64,000 nt of DNA from Mytilus edulis. Taxonomy: Eukaryota > Mollusca > Bivalvia > Mytilida > Mytilidae. The position numbers and the translations under genes were made by a program. Shown one piece after another: positions 35,936 to 47,277 of this stretch (the stretch's first letter is position 1; each line of letters begins with the position of its first letter). The stretch covers positions 95,035,917 through 95,099,916 of the forward strand of contig NC_092346.1 of NCBI RefSeq assembly GCF_963676685.1, read 5' to 3'. The notes under the pieces are model-generated. The model saw only the letters and a program-made list of their open reading frames with translations. It was not told the origin of the DNA and did not search any database.

Positions 35936-37213
35936 TTAGGTATTTTTGTTATATAGCTCATAAACGGTTTCGGTACTTATATATCTTCGGATTTCAAATG
36001 TTTGACTTTTAGCGTTCCTGATGAAGGTAAATCCAGAAAAGCGCTTCGGACGCATGACATTATTAAATGTGTTGTTCTCAATTTTTTCCATGCTTGAGCG
36101 CTTGATCTGCAATTTCGCTTTACTCTGTACCATATCCTTCAAAAGGGACCCCGTCAAGATAATTTGATTTGCCTTTAATAAAACAAAATCGGCTTCATGG
36201 TTGGGAAGAATCTGAAATACATGTTTATCTCGATATTGGCTGGTTATTGAGTCGGTAAGAAAATATACAGCGGTCAATTCCGGGTATTCTATGTTGTTGC
36301 ATTGTGTTGTACAAGATCTGATACTGCGACAATGCTTTGTAACTTTTTTGAATTTGACCTACTTAAAAGTACACAATTATAGTGTGTTATGAAACCATGG
36401 CTGTGTTCTAATGTGCGGACTGGATTTTCGACAGTGTACTTCATAATGTTTCCGTCCGAAAGATGCTCTCGTAAACATCACCTCATGACGGACTGCTCTC
36501 TGCGCATGACCTCCGAACGCTGTCAGTAGCTACTTAAAGAGGTCATTGAAAACTGTTATACTAACTCTCTCTTACATTTAAAAAAAAATCTGAGCTTTCA
36601 CCGTCTAGAACCATTTTTAATTCAAATATTTGATTCCTTCAATGCATTTTTCATGGTTTTTTTTTTTATCCTGGAATCATATCCCTAGTTTTTGGTGGAG
36701 TGTTGGTCAGTCTTTAGTTTTCTATGTTGTGCTTTATGTTCTATTGTTTGTCTGTTGGTTTTTTTTTGTTTTTTTTTAATTTAGCCATAGCGTTGTCAGT
36801 TTATTCTTGTCGAATTATGAGTTTTAATGTCCCTCTGGTATCTTGCGCCTCTGTTTGCCGTGACTATCGTACTCTTTAACAAAGACGTGAGAATTTTTCG
36901 AAGCCAGTATGTCATTATGACAAAGACATTTCAAATTAGATAAAGGCTTTGCTTTTTGCAAAGGCATGTACGTCTGGAGGAAATATTTGCATGTACAGTA
37001 TTTGATGGATCTGATACAATGCAGACATGCACATTTTGACATCTGGGTTTTCCAGCATAAACTGTTCGTGAAGATTGGGCATGTTTTTTGTTAGAACTCC
37101 TTTTTGATTATGCTCTCGACTAACCCGATCTTTGAGATGACCCTTGAAGGCTGGTACAGTTGTCCTCTCTTTCAAGAAACTCTACCACCTTAACTTTTCT
37201 TTCTGGATATCGT
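35936..37213 (-). pseudogene. Decayed transposon-like gene, split and frameshifted
   Basis: Two minus-strand coding remnants lie in the expected order. The upstream part (37213 to ~36880) reads KVKVVEFLERED in one frame, then LTKNMPNLHEQFMLENPDVK in another. The downstream part (36277 to ~36100) reads VYFLTDSITSQYRDKHVF, then ADQALKHGK after a frame change. I recall FLER(D/E)D and TDSPTSQYRNK-type motifs from uncharacterised, transposon-like multicopy proteins of cnidarians and molluscs. At least three frame changes and internal stops make it non-functional. Between the parts lies a plus-strand RT tail (36690-36860). The family assignment rests on memory of motifs only. Confidence 0.5.
36690..36860 (+). 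mobile_element. RT-family 3' tail fragment inside the decayed gene
   Basis: Plus-strand tail blocks occur in order: CCCTAGTTTTTGGTGGAGTG, TCAGTCTTTAGTTTTCTATG, TAGCCATAGCGTTGTCAGTT and TCTGGTATCTTGCGCCTCTG. It separates the two remnants of the pseudogene at 35936-37213, consistent with a later insertion. Confidence 0.7.
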
Positions 37214-37602
37214 TTGTTCATTGTTCCTGTTAAAGTTCTACTTTGTGTGGGTGTATCTACAGTTCTTAACTGATACTTGACACACAACTATATTTTTCCG
37301 CCAGTTTACATATTCCCAAAAGACTTTTATCTTTTATTCGTGTATCTCTCAAAACAAACAATCTTTCTTCATCAAATAGACTATTCTTTTTCGTGGTGTT
37401 ATATTCTGATTATTTGTTAGGTTTTTTTTCAACTCTTTCCTCTTCCTTCTCAGATTTCTTTCATAACTTTTCGATACGTTACTGACGGTTTTTATTTGGC
37501 CTCTTTGGAGATGTGTTTTTACTGTAGATTTCCGACGTTTTTTTTTGTTTGCTCTCTCAAGTTATTCAAAGTTATTTTGAAACTGCAAATTCTAGAGGTG
37601 GC

Positions 37603-38400
37603 ATGAATCAGATGTTGATACTAAATCATTCCAAAGAACTTATAGAGTACATACAATTTAAGACTCTTTCATTTTGCAATAGTATTTGTTACGTTTGACG
37701 GGTGTGTTTTTCCAACAGACTGTCGACATTCCAATGGGAACCAATTGTGCCCCTTTTCTTGCCGACTTGTTTCTTTATCATTATGTGGCAGACTTCATAC
37801 AGGAAGAAAGGTAAGAAGTAAGTAATATCCTTTAACTTTAATTTCCGCTATATGGATGATGTTCTCTCACTAAATAATTTAAAATTTGGCGACTATGTTG
37901 AACGCATCTATCCCATCGGACTAGAGATAAACAGACACAGTTAAGTCGGCCTCAAAACTTGACTTACATCTAGAAATTGACAATGAGGGTCGGTTGAAAA
38001 CAAAACTTTACAACAAAAGAGATGATTTCAGCTTCCCAATTGTGAATTTTCCATTTCTAAGTAGCACCACTCCAGCACCTCCTGCATACGGAGTATATAT
38101 CTCCCAATTGATACAATATTCCCGTGCTTGTAAATCCTTTCATGATTTCCTTGATAGAGAGTTGCTGCTAACAAGGAAGCTATCAAACCAATTACGAGTT
38201 CCAAACTGTGGATCTGCTTACCTGAGATCTCCCCCAGTTTTTGATGGTGTTCGTGTTGCTTAGTCTTTAGTGTCTTTGTTGTGTCATGTGTACTTTTATT
38301 TGTCTGTTTGTATTTTTCATGTTTAGTCATGGCGTTATCAGTTAATTTTCGATCTATGAGTTTGATTATCCTTCTGGTATCTTTCGTTCTTCTTTTAAGG
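37603..38400 (+). pseudogene. Reverse transcriptase, decayed, with 3' tail
   Basis: The most complete RT-family copy. An N-terminal piece reads MLILNHSKELIEYIQFKTLS. After a deletion come IPMGTNCAPFLADLFLYHY and the catalytic palm motif FRYMDDVLSLNN (YMDD near 37849-37860), then LKTKLYD-like remnants. The last coding block is FSFPIVNFPFL plus YGVYISQLIQYSRACKSF (about 38028-38130), ending LLTRKLSN. Frameshifts and stops occur after FIQEER, and the RT fingers and the final ~60 residues are missing. It then joins the family 3' tail at ~38210-38400, ending TATCTTTCGTTCTTCTTTT. The RT type is uncertain: Penelope-like is my best guess, because the same C-terminal phrase is common in mollusc RTs. 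Confidence 0.75.
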
Positions 38401-38639
38401 GCTCTTGGTAGGTTTCTCTGATGCTTTTTATTCTGTAGATCTTGTTGGTGATCATTTTTGCTTATCTAATTCTTCGTTTATCTATTTAAAGATTTTGAGA
38501 TATCAGCAAAAAACGATAAAAATCGTAGAACTCGTCACCAATGAAAAATAAGTGTAATCAGCAGTCAACTCATGATGTTGACGCATCATAGTTTTCGAAA
38601 TAACAGGAAAACATGGAAAAATATATAAAATTTGACATT
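38401..38639. other. Short non-coding stretch
   Basis: Nothing recognised. The right part may be a diverged continuation of the G copy at 38640-39011. Confidence 0.3.
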
Positions 38640-39011
38640 TAATAAAATTAATCCTATAAAAAATTGTCTGACAGTTTTGACGTATATTGACAATTTGTTA
38701 GATCTCAATAGTTTTAACATTGATGCGCCTGTCAGATTTTCTATAATTATAACTGTTTTCAAAATAATAGTCTATACTTACATTTTACTTCTTGTTTCTA
38801 TTTTTAGCCATGTCAGCCACCTTGGTTTGCAGGTGTGATCGTTTGACACAATATTTGAACTAGATACCTTAATACCGATTATAGTCAAGTGTGGTTAGAT
38901 TTGGATCAGTAGCTTTAGAGGAGAAGATTATTTTTAAAGGTTAACGACGACGGACGCCAAGTGATGAGAAAATCTCACTTGGCTAATCGGGGCAGGTGAG
39001 CTAAAAAAAAA
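38640..39011 (-). repeat. Repeat G, diverged 5' part, minus strand
   Basis: Read in reverse it starts TTTTTTTTAGCTCACCTGCC, has the CCAAGTGAG hairpin partner, then ATCACTTGGCGTCCGTCGTC, AATCTTCTCCTCTAAAGC and ACATGGCTAAAAATAG. This is the same order as 14401 onward. It is much more diverged than the array at 14401-16718. Confidence 0.75.
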
Positions 39012-41009
39012 TAATATGCTTCAACGGAACAGAAAGTTTTCCGCGCAACAGATAATCAACGAACCACTCCAAGTAGTTGCAATGGATATTTAACGCGAAT
39101 GTAACATGGCTTTTTCTAGTTGAGGCAAATTATTAAACGCCTTAATTCCGACTGCACGTGGTTGTGTACCTAAATATCATTATTAGCCAAACAGACGTCC
39201 TACGCAAAGGTTTGCTTAACAGAAAAATCGGCAAGCAATATAAAACTTGCTGAAATAACATGTAATTTTATAACTTTGCCTTGTTTAAAAAATTAAAGCA
39301 AATGTCACATGTATATTAATATTCAAAAGTATCATGAAGTTTATTTAATTCCGAGTGCAAACTGAATGATCTTATACGTATCGACGACATTTACTTATTT
39401 AATCCATAATAAAATATGTGCTTTTATGAGTTGGAGGAACAGATTGGTATGTGATGATCTGAAGATCTGATAACAAGAGAAAATTAGGGAGGAAAACTAG
39501 GGAGTTATTTAATATACACAAAGAACTGAGCTATCAGAGAACATTTTGAGAAAACATGACTCTCACTACTCTACGTACCCCATAAATGTAGACACATATT
39601 GTAAAAATGTCGCAGCCTCCAAACGAGCAATCATACACACTCTAATTTACATTATCGGGAGAGAAAATAAAGAAAAGGCTACCATTACAGCCTTCCTTAC
39701 ATGCATAACACATATTGACCCAAATGTCTTTTAGTAATTAATATGATTTGGCTATTCCTTAATTCTACGTTCCACAAAAGCAATCAATAAATGTTGACTT
39801 TGTAACAAAAGTAGAATAAAAGCTCTGTTCAGAAATACTATATTTTAAAAGAAGCAGACATGATAGATTGCCAATGAATAGACTAAACAACGGAGTCAAA
39901 ATTAAGTGAATTAAAGAAATTATTTCAGTCTTAAACAATGAGCAAATCCCACGCCGTCTAGTCATTTTAAACGTCCCGGACATGTCATACTGTTAAACAA
40001 TTCCTATGAACATGAAATAAAACAAAACGATGACCTGATTTCCTGCAATACAATAAACGGAACAAAAAACAGATTTAACACACTGTGACCAACGACAACC
40101 AATGTATTGCAGTCTGCTGACATGGGTCGGTTACATGCAGAATGTTGCAGCTTTAACCATGTTTGTGAACGTTCAATCCTCCTTTCACCATGGACAATGG
40201 GATAGCAGCACACACATAGCAATGTTTTAAACCACCGTGCAACCAATTCCTGTTAACTGAAAAAAAAAGGATATGGAATATGTTTGCCAATCATTTGAAA
40301 TATTACATAACACATTGTACAAGGATTTTTTTGGTCTGCAGCTTTGTCATGTTGAGATGTAGCTATTGTTGTTTCATGGGTCCTTAACGTGCATAGAACA
40401 TGACATTGTCTCTACACGAAGCATCTGATTGACTTTTTGAATTCTGATCAGACAAATGACTACCGATCGGAATATATCCATTTCCAAGTCACTCTTATAT
40501 TCATAGCAAACGCTCAAACACAAAAAGTATTATATTCAAACGAAATTGTTTAAAACAAATTATGCCATATATACTTAAATTATTTAAACGAATTGCATTC
40601 TTTTATTTCTTGCATAATTTCTGCCATATTTATCATTGTGTGAAAGCATCTGAATAAAAGATCTAGATGTACTTCATCCAAATGGTACAGACAGAAGGAA
40701 CTAACAATTTTTGTTGATAGACATGTTCATCCATTATTTTATATATTTATCTACCAGAACAACTACATTTTGACATTCTTTGGATGTATAAGTACGCATA
40801 AACGTTAATATGTAGAACGGAGTTTAAGTTCTTAAAATCATTTAAACTGTAGAAAGCCATTTGTTGTGCCATAAAATATAGGAAATTTTGTACCTTCTTT
40901 TGTGTTTTGAACAAAAACTAAAGAAGAAAAAGGCATCTAAATAGACCAAACGATTAGCATTACAAGATCAACAAAACATAAATGTTTGTCATGAATTACG
41001 TCCTCTTCT
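39012..41009. other. Non-coding DNA, no gene recognised
   Basis: Slightly less AT-rich in places, but there is no frame with motifs and no repeat shared within the window. Frames at 39546-39734, 39765-39983 and 40004-40246 are short, lie on opposite strands and have no recognisable content. Confidence 0.4.
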
Positions 41010-41300
41010 GCAGTTATGTATGTGCCTGTCCCAAGTCAGGAGCCTGTAAATCAGTGGTTGTCGTTTGTTTATGTGTTACATATTTGTTCGTTCATTTTTT
41101 TACATAAATTTAAAAGGCCGTTAGTTTTCTCGTTTGGATTGTTTTACATTGTGATTTCGGGGCCTTTTATAGTTGACTATGCGGTATGGGCTTTGTTCAT
41201 TGTTGAAGGCCGTACGGTGACCTATAGTTGTTAATTTTTGTGTCATGTTGGTCTATTGTGGAGAGTTGTCTCATTGACAATCATACCACATCTCCTTTTT
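41010..41300 (+). repeat. Dispersed repeat T, full-length reference copy
   Basis: Head TGTGCCTGTCCCAAGTCAGG, then GTGGTTGTCGTTTGTTTATG, GGCCGTTAGTTTTCTCGTTT, and the core CATTGTTGAAGGCCGTACGG followed by TGACCTATAG. The end is GAGAGTTGTCTCATTGACAA with TCATACCACATCTCC. The 72-codon frame through it is incidental. Confidence 0.85.
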
Positions 41301-41817
41301 ATATTTGAGAGTATCCCTTGTTGAATGTATCCAAGCTTTTATACATATTTTATAATCATTAGCAAACAGTATGTATGATAGATTGCATGTGTTGTATGTG
41401 TAGATTTTTATGAACTTTGTGATTTATGTTGATTTATGTGCTCTATATGGGGCCGTTTATTGAGTATTAAAGATATTAGATTAGTCTAAGATTTGATTTG
41501 ATTTACAAGAGTTTCAGTATTCTACTTATTCCCACTCGTGGCCCATCACATCGGTATAGAAATCTCCAGACATTATAATAAATCACAAATATTTCCTAAG
41601 AGAATAATGACGATTTAAAACTTCTGTTAAACTTTTTATCATAAGAATCACTATTGCTTCATTGGAATCCCAAATGTCTAGTACACTATAAAATATACTC
41701 CTAAATTGATAAATAAAACCAGACTTGTTGCAATGTTTTATTGAGTTATACAATTATATAACCATGAGGTTGCACGTATACCCTAAATAACTTTTAAGGA
41801 GATATGCTAACTGGTTA
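41301..41817. other. Non-coding DNA, nothing recognised
   Basis: AT-rich, with no repeat or frame of note. Confidence 0.35.
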
Positions 41818-41960
41818 TCAATATAAAAAGAGAAGATGCGGTATGATTGTCAATGAGAAAACTCTCCACACGAGACCAAAACGACATAGAATTACAGGCT
41901 CCTGATTTTGGACAGGCACATACATACAGAATGTGGCGGGTATGTTAGCCAGATCCCAAT
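41818..41960 (-). repeat. Dispersed repeat T with internal deletion, minus copy
   Basis: Has the reversed end (AAGATGCGGTATGATTGTCA) and the reversed head (AGGCTCCTGATTTTGGACAG) but lacks the ~150-bp middle, including the GAAGGCCGTACGG core. Confidence 0.75.
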
Positions 41961-43303
41961 CCTCCCCATAACCTGGGACAGTGGTATAACAGTACAACAT
42001 AAGAACGAGTATAAAAATTAGTTGAAACAGGCTTAACTCATCAAATGGATAAAAATACAAGTGAACGTGGCCGGGTACCTGTACATCCCGACAACAAAAA
42101 GATACTAGGAACAGATCTGAGAGTACTAGCAGTTAACTGACAGCTAGTTCGAAGTCTCTAACAACTAATAAAAAAATCATGCATCTAAGACTAAATTATC
42201 AATCCGTACACATCCAACATTCAATGGATTTCGTGAAAAGACGTCATAAACAGTCAGAGAAAAACATGACCTTGTGCAATGCCAAGATACAGGTATCGAC
42301 AGATTGTAGATTCAGGAATGTGTAAATGTATATATATAACATACAAGTAATATTTAGTTTGCTTTTAATTTACTGATAACAAAGTCAATATTTATACCAA
42401 TAAAAACAATATTGAATGATGGTTAAAACTATGGAAAAAATTAGTAAAGCACTGATTATATATTTAGCATGTTTAAAAGCTGAAAGATTATTATTATTTA
42501 ATGGTTCATTACCATAAACATGGTCAACCGAAGCGGATGCAATTTTTGTAATTTCGTACATAAGATCTGACATGACACAATACATGTTGAAAAAAGATAT
42601 TTGACGTGCGGTCACATGTATGATATTATACTTCACAACATGAATATTAAAATCGTTTCCTTATCTTTAATGTCAACTTTAAACAACATTATTTCGAACC
42701 GAGTAAATCTTTTATCAAGACTATTCGACGATTATATATGTAACCAAGAACAATGCATAGAAATCTCATCATATCAAGAAAATACGAATAATGTTCTAAA
42801 ATTTGAAAAGTTTATGTTGTTTAAAGGTAAAAATATATGTAAGTAACCATGTAACATTTTCTATTGTCGTATATATTCATAATGCATCATCAATTTGTTA
42901 TGTAAATGCGGAACTGATTGATATAGATGTTGTATTTACAAAAAATGTGAATACATTTAAGAAGAAAAGTTTTACGAAAACTTATACATCCTTTTATGAC
43001 AGATAGGCGTAATAAAATGTATTCTGTGAACGCAGATATACAGACCGGAACTAATATAATATGTAACCACTTTATAAAAGTAAAACATAAAAGTCTTATA
43101 CTAAATTTATAATCAACACCAGATACATGTTGTTCGACAAATTACATCATCAAGTTTATATGTGTTATTTTCAAGGATGGACTCTAACGTACAATTTCAA
43201 GTGTTTTTTACTAAATTTTATATATTAAATAGATACATCGTATTATAAACTTTTTAGTTTAATTACTCTTTTTATGTGGATTATTATTTGCTTCAGAGAA
43301 AAA
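41961..43303. other. Region upstream of receptor 1
   Basis: AT-rich. Overlapping short frames at 42385-42636, 42601-42846 and 42803-43006 have no recognisable content. It may contain the promoter and a 5' untranslated exon of the receptor at 43304, but no clear signal was seen. Confidence 0.35.
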
Positions 43304-44476
43304 ATGAGATATCATAACATTACTGTTTCCGAATGGAATTCCGATTTGGCAAAACTGTTAATTCCAAATAGTGTTATTTTGACATTATATATGATTTGCG
43401 GAATAATTGGGAACATTTTGGTAATATTAGTATACACTTTTAAAATGAAGAAACACTCTGAAGACAGATATTTCATTCCTGCATTGGCTGTGTCGGATTT
43501 ATCAGCCTGCATTGTGTGTGCGTCATTTGGGATATTATTAAATATGATTCAGGCACAGTTTACAAACAACATTTTATGTAAGGCTTATTGGTTCTTTGCC
43601 GCGTCTACGACATACATGTCGGTATTATTGCTGACGATCATCGCAATCCATAGGTACCTAAAAGTTTGTCGACCGCTTAGAGCACAAATGTCCCTTTTTT
43701 GGAAAAAGGTTGCACTTTTGTCGGCGCTTGTGTTGTCCATTCTGCTTGGATGTCCAACTTCGTTGTTGTATGGAACTGTAGAATTTTCTAACGCAAGTGG
43801 CAATCTTACTGGACGTCGCTGCAGTAGAATGAAAGATGTTAATAAGACAGGATCATCGATATATAGCGGAGTTGTTGGCTTAGTATTACTCTCGACAATA
43901 ACGGTTCTTGTAGTGTGCTACGGTAAAGTTGGACGAACAATTTTTGTTCATTTTAAGCGTATGTCAAAATCAGGACTTAACAAAAATGTTCAAAAAGGAC
44001 AGTCTCCGAGTTCATGTGACACATCTGCCACACACTCAACAGACCTTCTCAATATAAATCCAGAACTTTCGTCTGTCCCAATAAAACAAGAATTACATAC
44101 TGACAATAGTGACATTGAAATCAACGATATAAACGTGATTGCTAAAGGCAAGACTGCAAAACCGAAAGTCAAAACAGGCAAAGTGTCAATGGATGCAGAA
44201 GAAAAAAATAGAAGCATAATGTATAAGTTTTCTCTAATGTTTATGGTTATAACAATCGTGTTTCTTGTTTGTTATCTTCCTAAAGTTATACTTATGGTTT
44301 TGGAAGGACGAAACCCAACGTTTTGGGAGAACTTTTCAAGTGGACAGAGAGCTGGCGTTCTGTTCCTTTATCGTTTTTACATTGTGAACAATGTTGTTAA
44401 TCCTTTGATTTATGCCTTTATGGACATGAAATTTCGTCAGGAGGCAAAAAGTTTACTGACTTGTAAATATTCTTAG
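43304..44476 (+). CDS. Rhodopsin-like (class A) orphan GPCR, paralogue 1
   Basis: A 390-residue seven-helix receptor in one exon. I take the start as the Met at 43304, ten codons inside the open frame, because it aligns with the paralogue at 53470-54654 (NITVSEWN against STVSDWN). Landmarks (my count): GN in TM1 (N37), LAVSD in TM2 (D65), C92 and C173 for the extracellular disulfide, HRY instead of DRY (116-118), Y206 in TM5, CYLP in TM6 (323-326), NPLIY in TM7 (366-370). Missing are Asp3.32 (A99), Pro5.50 (T198) and Trp6.48 (Y324). Sequons lie at N5, N163, N167 and N180. Intracellular loop 3 is long (~90 residues), polar and Ser/Thr-rich. Lack of Asp3.32 argues against a classical amine receptor. 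It probably sits in the plasma membrane and couples to G proteins; the ligand is unknown. The window does not decide between peptide receptor and chemoreceptor. Confidence 0.95.
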   Translation: MRYHNITVSEWNSDLAKLLIPNSVILTLYMICGIIGNILVILVYTFKMKKHSEDRYFIPALAVSDLSACIVCASFGILLNMIQAQFTNNILCKAYWFFAASTTYMSVLLLTIIAIHRYLKVCRPLRAQMSLFWKKVALLSALVLSILLGCPTSLLYGTVEFSNASGNLTGRRCSRMKDVNKTGSSIYSGVVGLVLLSTITVLVVCYGKVGRTIFVHFKRMSKSGLNKNVQKGQSPSSCDTSATHSTDLLNINPELSSVPIKQELHTDNSDIEINDINVIAKGKTAKPKVKTGKVSMDAEEKNRSIMYKFSLMFMVITIVFLVCYLPKVILMVLEGRNPTFWENFSSGQRAGVLFLYRFYIVNNVVNPLIYAFMDMKFRQEAKSLLTCKYS

Positions 44477-45107
44477 AAAGTTTATACTATCACGAGAATT
44501 TATATGACAGTTGTAAGTAGCACGAGCAAAATATAAAATTAATATATGTATTTTGTAGAGAGGAAATAGAACGTTACGTATTTGTAGATAGGAAACATAA
44601 TTCTATATGTATTTTGTATCCTAAACAGCTACTACTAAAATCCAGCAATTTCTGTTATTTAAAAAGGCTGGGATTTCAGACTGGAAATAAAAGGTTGTAA
44701 TATATTTTGCATTGCAATAGGTCATTTAAGTAGCCCATCTAAAGTTGCTCTTTATCGAGGAAAGGATGTCTATAATCTCTCTGGTATTTAATCTGATCAA
44801 TCCTTAAAAGTAAAGTTCATTGTACAACGACAACAAAAGAGAAAGTACAACACATTTTAATGAATGCAATTTATTTTCATTGACTTAGTATAAATGTGAC
44901 TTCTTTCATTATTATGTAACCTCTACGTTTTATATTTTACTGACATGTTAGGACATTGACCTGTAGGATATGATTGTATCCCGTCAGGGTGAAGGCAAAT
45001 TAAACGTGATTCATGTAGAAATCTTTGTATTTTGAGTGTGTCGTCACTGGTTTGTGAACATTCTTGTGTGTACAACCGTTATCGTAGTATTTATTATTAT
45101 ATATGTA
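44477..45107 (+). other. 3' UTR of receptor 1 with poly(A) signal, then spacer
   Basis: AATAAA at 44686-44691 lies 210 bp after the stop and is a good candidate cleavage signal. A short direct repeat (TATGTATTTTGTA, at ~44547 and ~44607) lies between. Beyond it is AT-rich spacer with nothing recognised. Confidence 0.5.
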
Positions 45108-45420
45108 ACAAGAAATAAGAAGGTTTGGTGTAATTGTCAATCAGACAACTCTCCACCAGATACCACATGACGTAGAAATTAGAAACTATGTGTCACCGTA
45201 CATCCTTCAACAATGAGCAAATTCCATACCGCATAGCAGTCTATGAATATATATCCACAAAAGGACAAATGTAAAACAATTCATAAAAACTAACGGCCTC
45301 ATTTATAATCAAAACAGAAAACAAATACAATATACAGCAACAAACGACAACCACTAAATAACAAGCTCCGGATTATGGGAAGACAAAATGCCACATCCAG
45401 AATGTCTTATATAAAATTGC
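45108..45420 (-). repeat. Dispersed repeat T, near full-length minus copy
   Basis: Reversed blocks occur in order from the end (AAGGTTTGGTGTAATTGTCA) through the core (CACCGTACATCCTTCAACAA) and GTGGTTGTCG equivalents to the head (AAGCTCCGGATTATGGGAAG). Confidence 0.8.
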
Positions 45421-46384
45421 TATCATTTATTCTTGTGTAAAACACTAGTTTTCATGTCCTTAACTTAACAACAAACAATAATAGTTCTGTCATATCATTA
45501 TTACAAATATATTGTCTTCGAAAATTATATATATATAATCGTAAATAAACCCACCTAGTTTACGAAAACCACACGAAGCTTTTGAACTATCATTTGTCTA
45601 TGACATAATATACAATAAACTTATCCGACGAGACTCATTGAAAGACAACATCTTATACATATTTAAATCAATGCTATCTCAGGCACAGAATTATGTACAT
45701 CGATCGTTCATTTTGGTTTTATTTTTAAAGTCCATGCTTAAATATTTTGTTGTTGTTGTTGTTGTTGTTTTTTTATTTTTTTTTATTTTTAAGCAATAAA
45801 TTAAAAGATACATATTTGTCAACTGGTACATTGTAAAAATGCGAGTTATTTTATTCAATAGAACATCTGACGACAATAATCAGCCACATTTCAATCGTTA
45901 CACCATGACACATAGGAATACACCAAGTGTATATCCCCCTTATGAAAGCTAATTACGTATACTGACCGATGTGTTGCATTAGCATAGACTGTCGGGCTAC
46001 GTTCTGGTCTCCATCTAAGATTGCATATATCATATATCAAACGAAGGATCAACAACGTTTATGTGTATATAGTGACTGTGACCTTCGAAATACAGCTGTT
46101 GTTCCTCCAAAAAAGAACCTCAATACATTGACTAATGACCATGTGATCCAATTTGCTAGATGAAAACTGGAACACATGCATTGAAATCAATGTGAACGGT
46201 TGCAATAATTAGGCCAATCAAAGACGATTTCAAAGAACCACAAGATGACCAACATAAATCTATTATTTCTCATTTCTAGCATGTGCCGACAGCCATTGCT
46301 TTCCAAGAATGAAAAAAATGTAAGGCAAAAATTGTCTTTAGAAATTACAGGAAATGGCGAAGACATTCAAAATATGTTTACACT
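45421..46384. other. Non-coding DNA with a TTG microsatellite
   Basis: About seven TTG repeats at 45748-45770 followed by a T-rich run. No gene. Short frames at 45969-46163 and 46245-46427 have no recognisable motif. Confidence 0.45.
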
Positions 46385-46755
46385 AAAAGAGGGACGAAAG
46401 ATACCAAAGGGACGGTCAAACTCATAAATCTAAAACAAACTGACAACGCCATGGCTAAAAATAAAAAAGACAAACAGAAAAACAATAGTACACACGACAC
46501 AACATAGAAACCTAAAGAATAAACAACACGAACCCCACCAAAAACTAGGGGTGATCTCAGGGGCTCCGGAAGGGTAAGCAGATCCTGTTCCACATGTGGC
46601 ACCCGTCGTGTTGCTTATGTGATTACAAATCCGGTAAATAGTCTAATTCGGTAGGTCATATTCATGAAAGGGAAGGGGATTGTAGTTACGACGTAAGGAA
46701 CATATCCGATATCATTTGTGAAACGGTTATTCCATAACGGTCAACCAACTCGTAC
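46385..46755 (-). mobile_element. 5'-truncated RT-family retroelement copy
   Basis: Nearly identical to 20559-20983 but truncated slightly sooner on the coding side, after the sequence for ELVDRYGITVSQMISD. The flanks differ, so this is an independent insertion. The MPHVEQD frame here is the same chance frame as at 20409-20777. Confidence 0.8.
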
Positions 46756-47277
46756 TAAAGTAGAAGAAAATTAGAAAAAACAGAAAGAAAAAAAAATTAT
46801 GTTTTACGCAACCGATTACATAACAAAAATATATCCATGAGTATTGAGTTACTGATTTATTATAAAAAAATACTTTTGAAAGAGATCAGAAAAACCCCAG
46901 CCAGAAATGAGGGACAAAATAATGGTTACAAACGTGTATGTCACAGCAGTGGTACAACAGTTGCAGTTACACACAAAAAGTGAATGTCGGATTAGTTAAT
47001 AATAATAAAATAGTTACATGTAGAAAGAGTTGTATAGGACTTTCCTGTTTATTGAATGATTTGTTTGTGCTTTTGTTTATTCGTTTTGATTATAACCAAC
47101 TTTTCGGCGGTGATGCTAGTCTAGATTATTTTATACTTGATATAACTTCATACATTTTGGTCTTCCTTACCCTCTTGTTCATTTTCGAAGCGACACTCAC
47201 AAACAAAGCAATGGTCTTGCTTGTTATGATTGATGTTGCAGACTTATTGAGGAGGACAAACTAATAACTTAATTTAA
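46756..47277. other. Non-coding DNA with one unrecognised frame
   Basis: A 108-codon plus frame at 46938-47264 has a hydrophobic stretch (LDITSYILVFLTLLFIF) but no recognisable domain, context or homologue in the window. I do not call it a gene. Confidence 0.3.

Noticed and set aside
42385..43006. Short frames upstream of receptor 1 considered as 5' coding exons
   Set aside because: No homology to receptor 2's N-terminus and no in-frame splice link. Both receptors start at an N-terminus typical of the class.
43274..43303. Upstream Met of receptor 1, adding ten residues
   Set aside because: The paralogue aligns from the second Met, and a splice-acceptor-like CAG lies between the two Met codons.
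43312..44217. Minus-strand frames opposite receptor 1 (and 54257-54529 opposite receptor 2)
   Set aside because: Antisense shadows of long, clearly coding receptor frames.
46938..47264. 108-aa frame with a hydrophobic segment
   Set aside because: A single hydrophobic run in AT-rich DNA is expected by chance, and no other support was seen.
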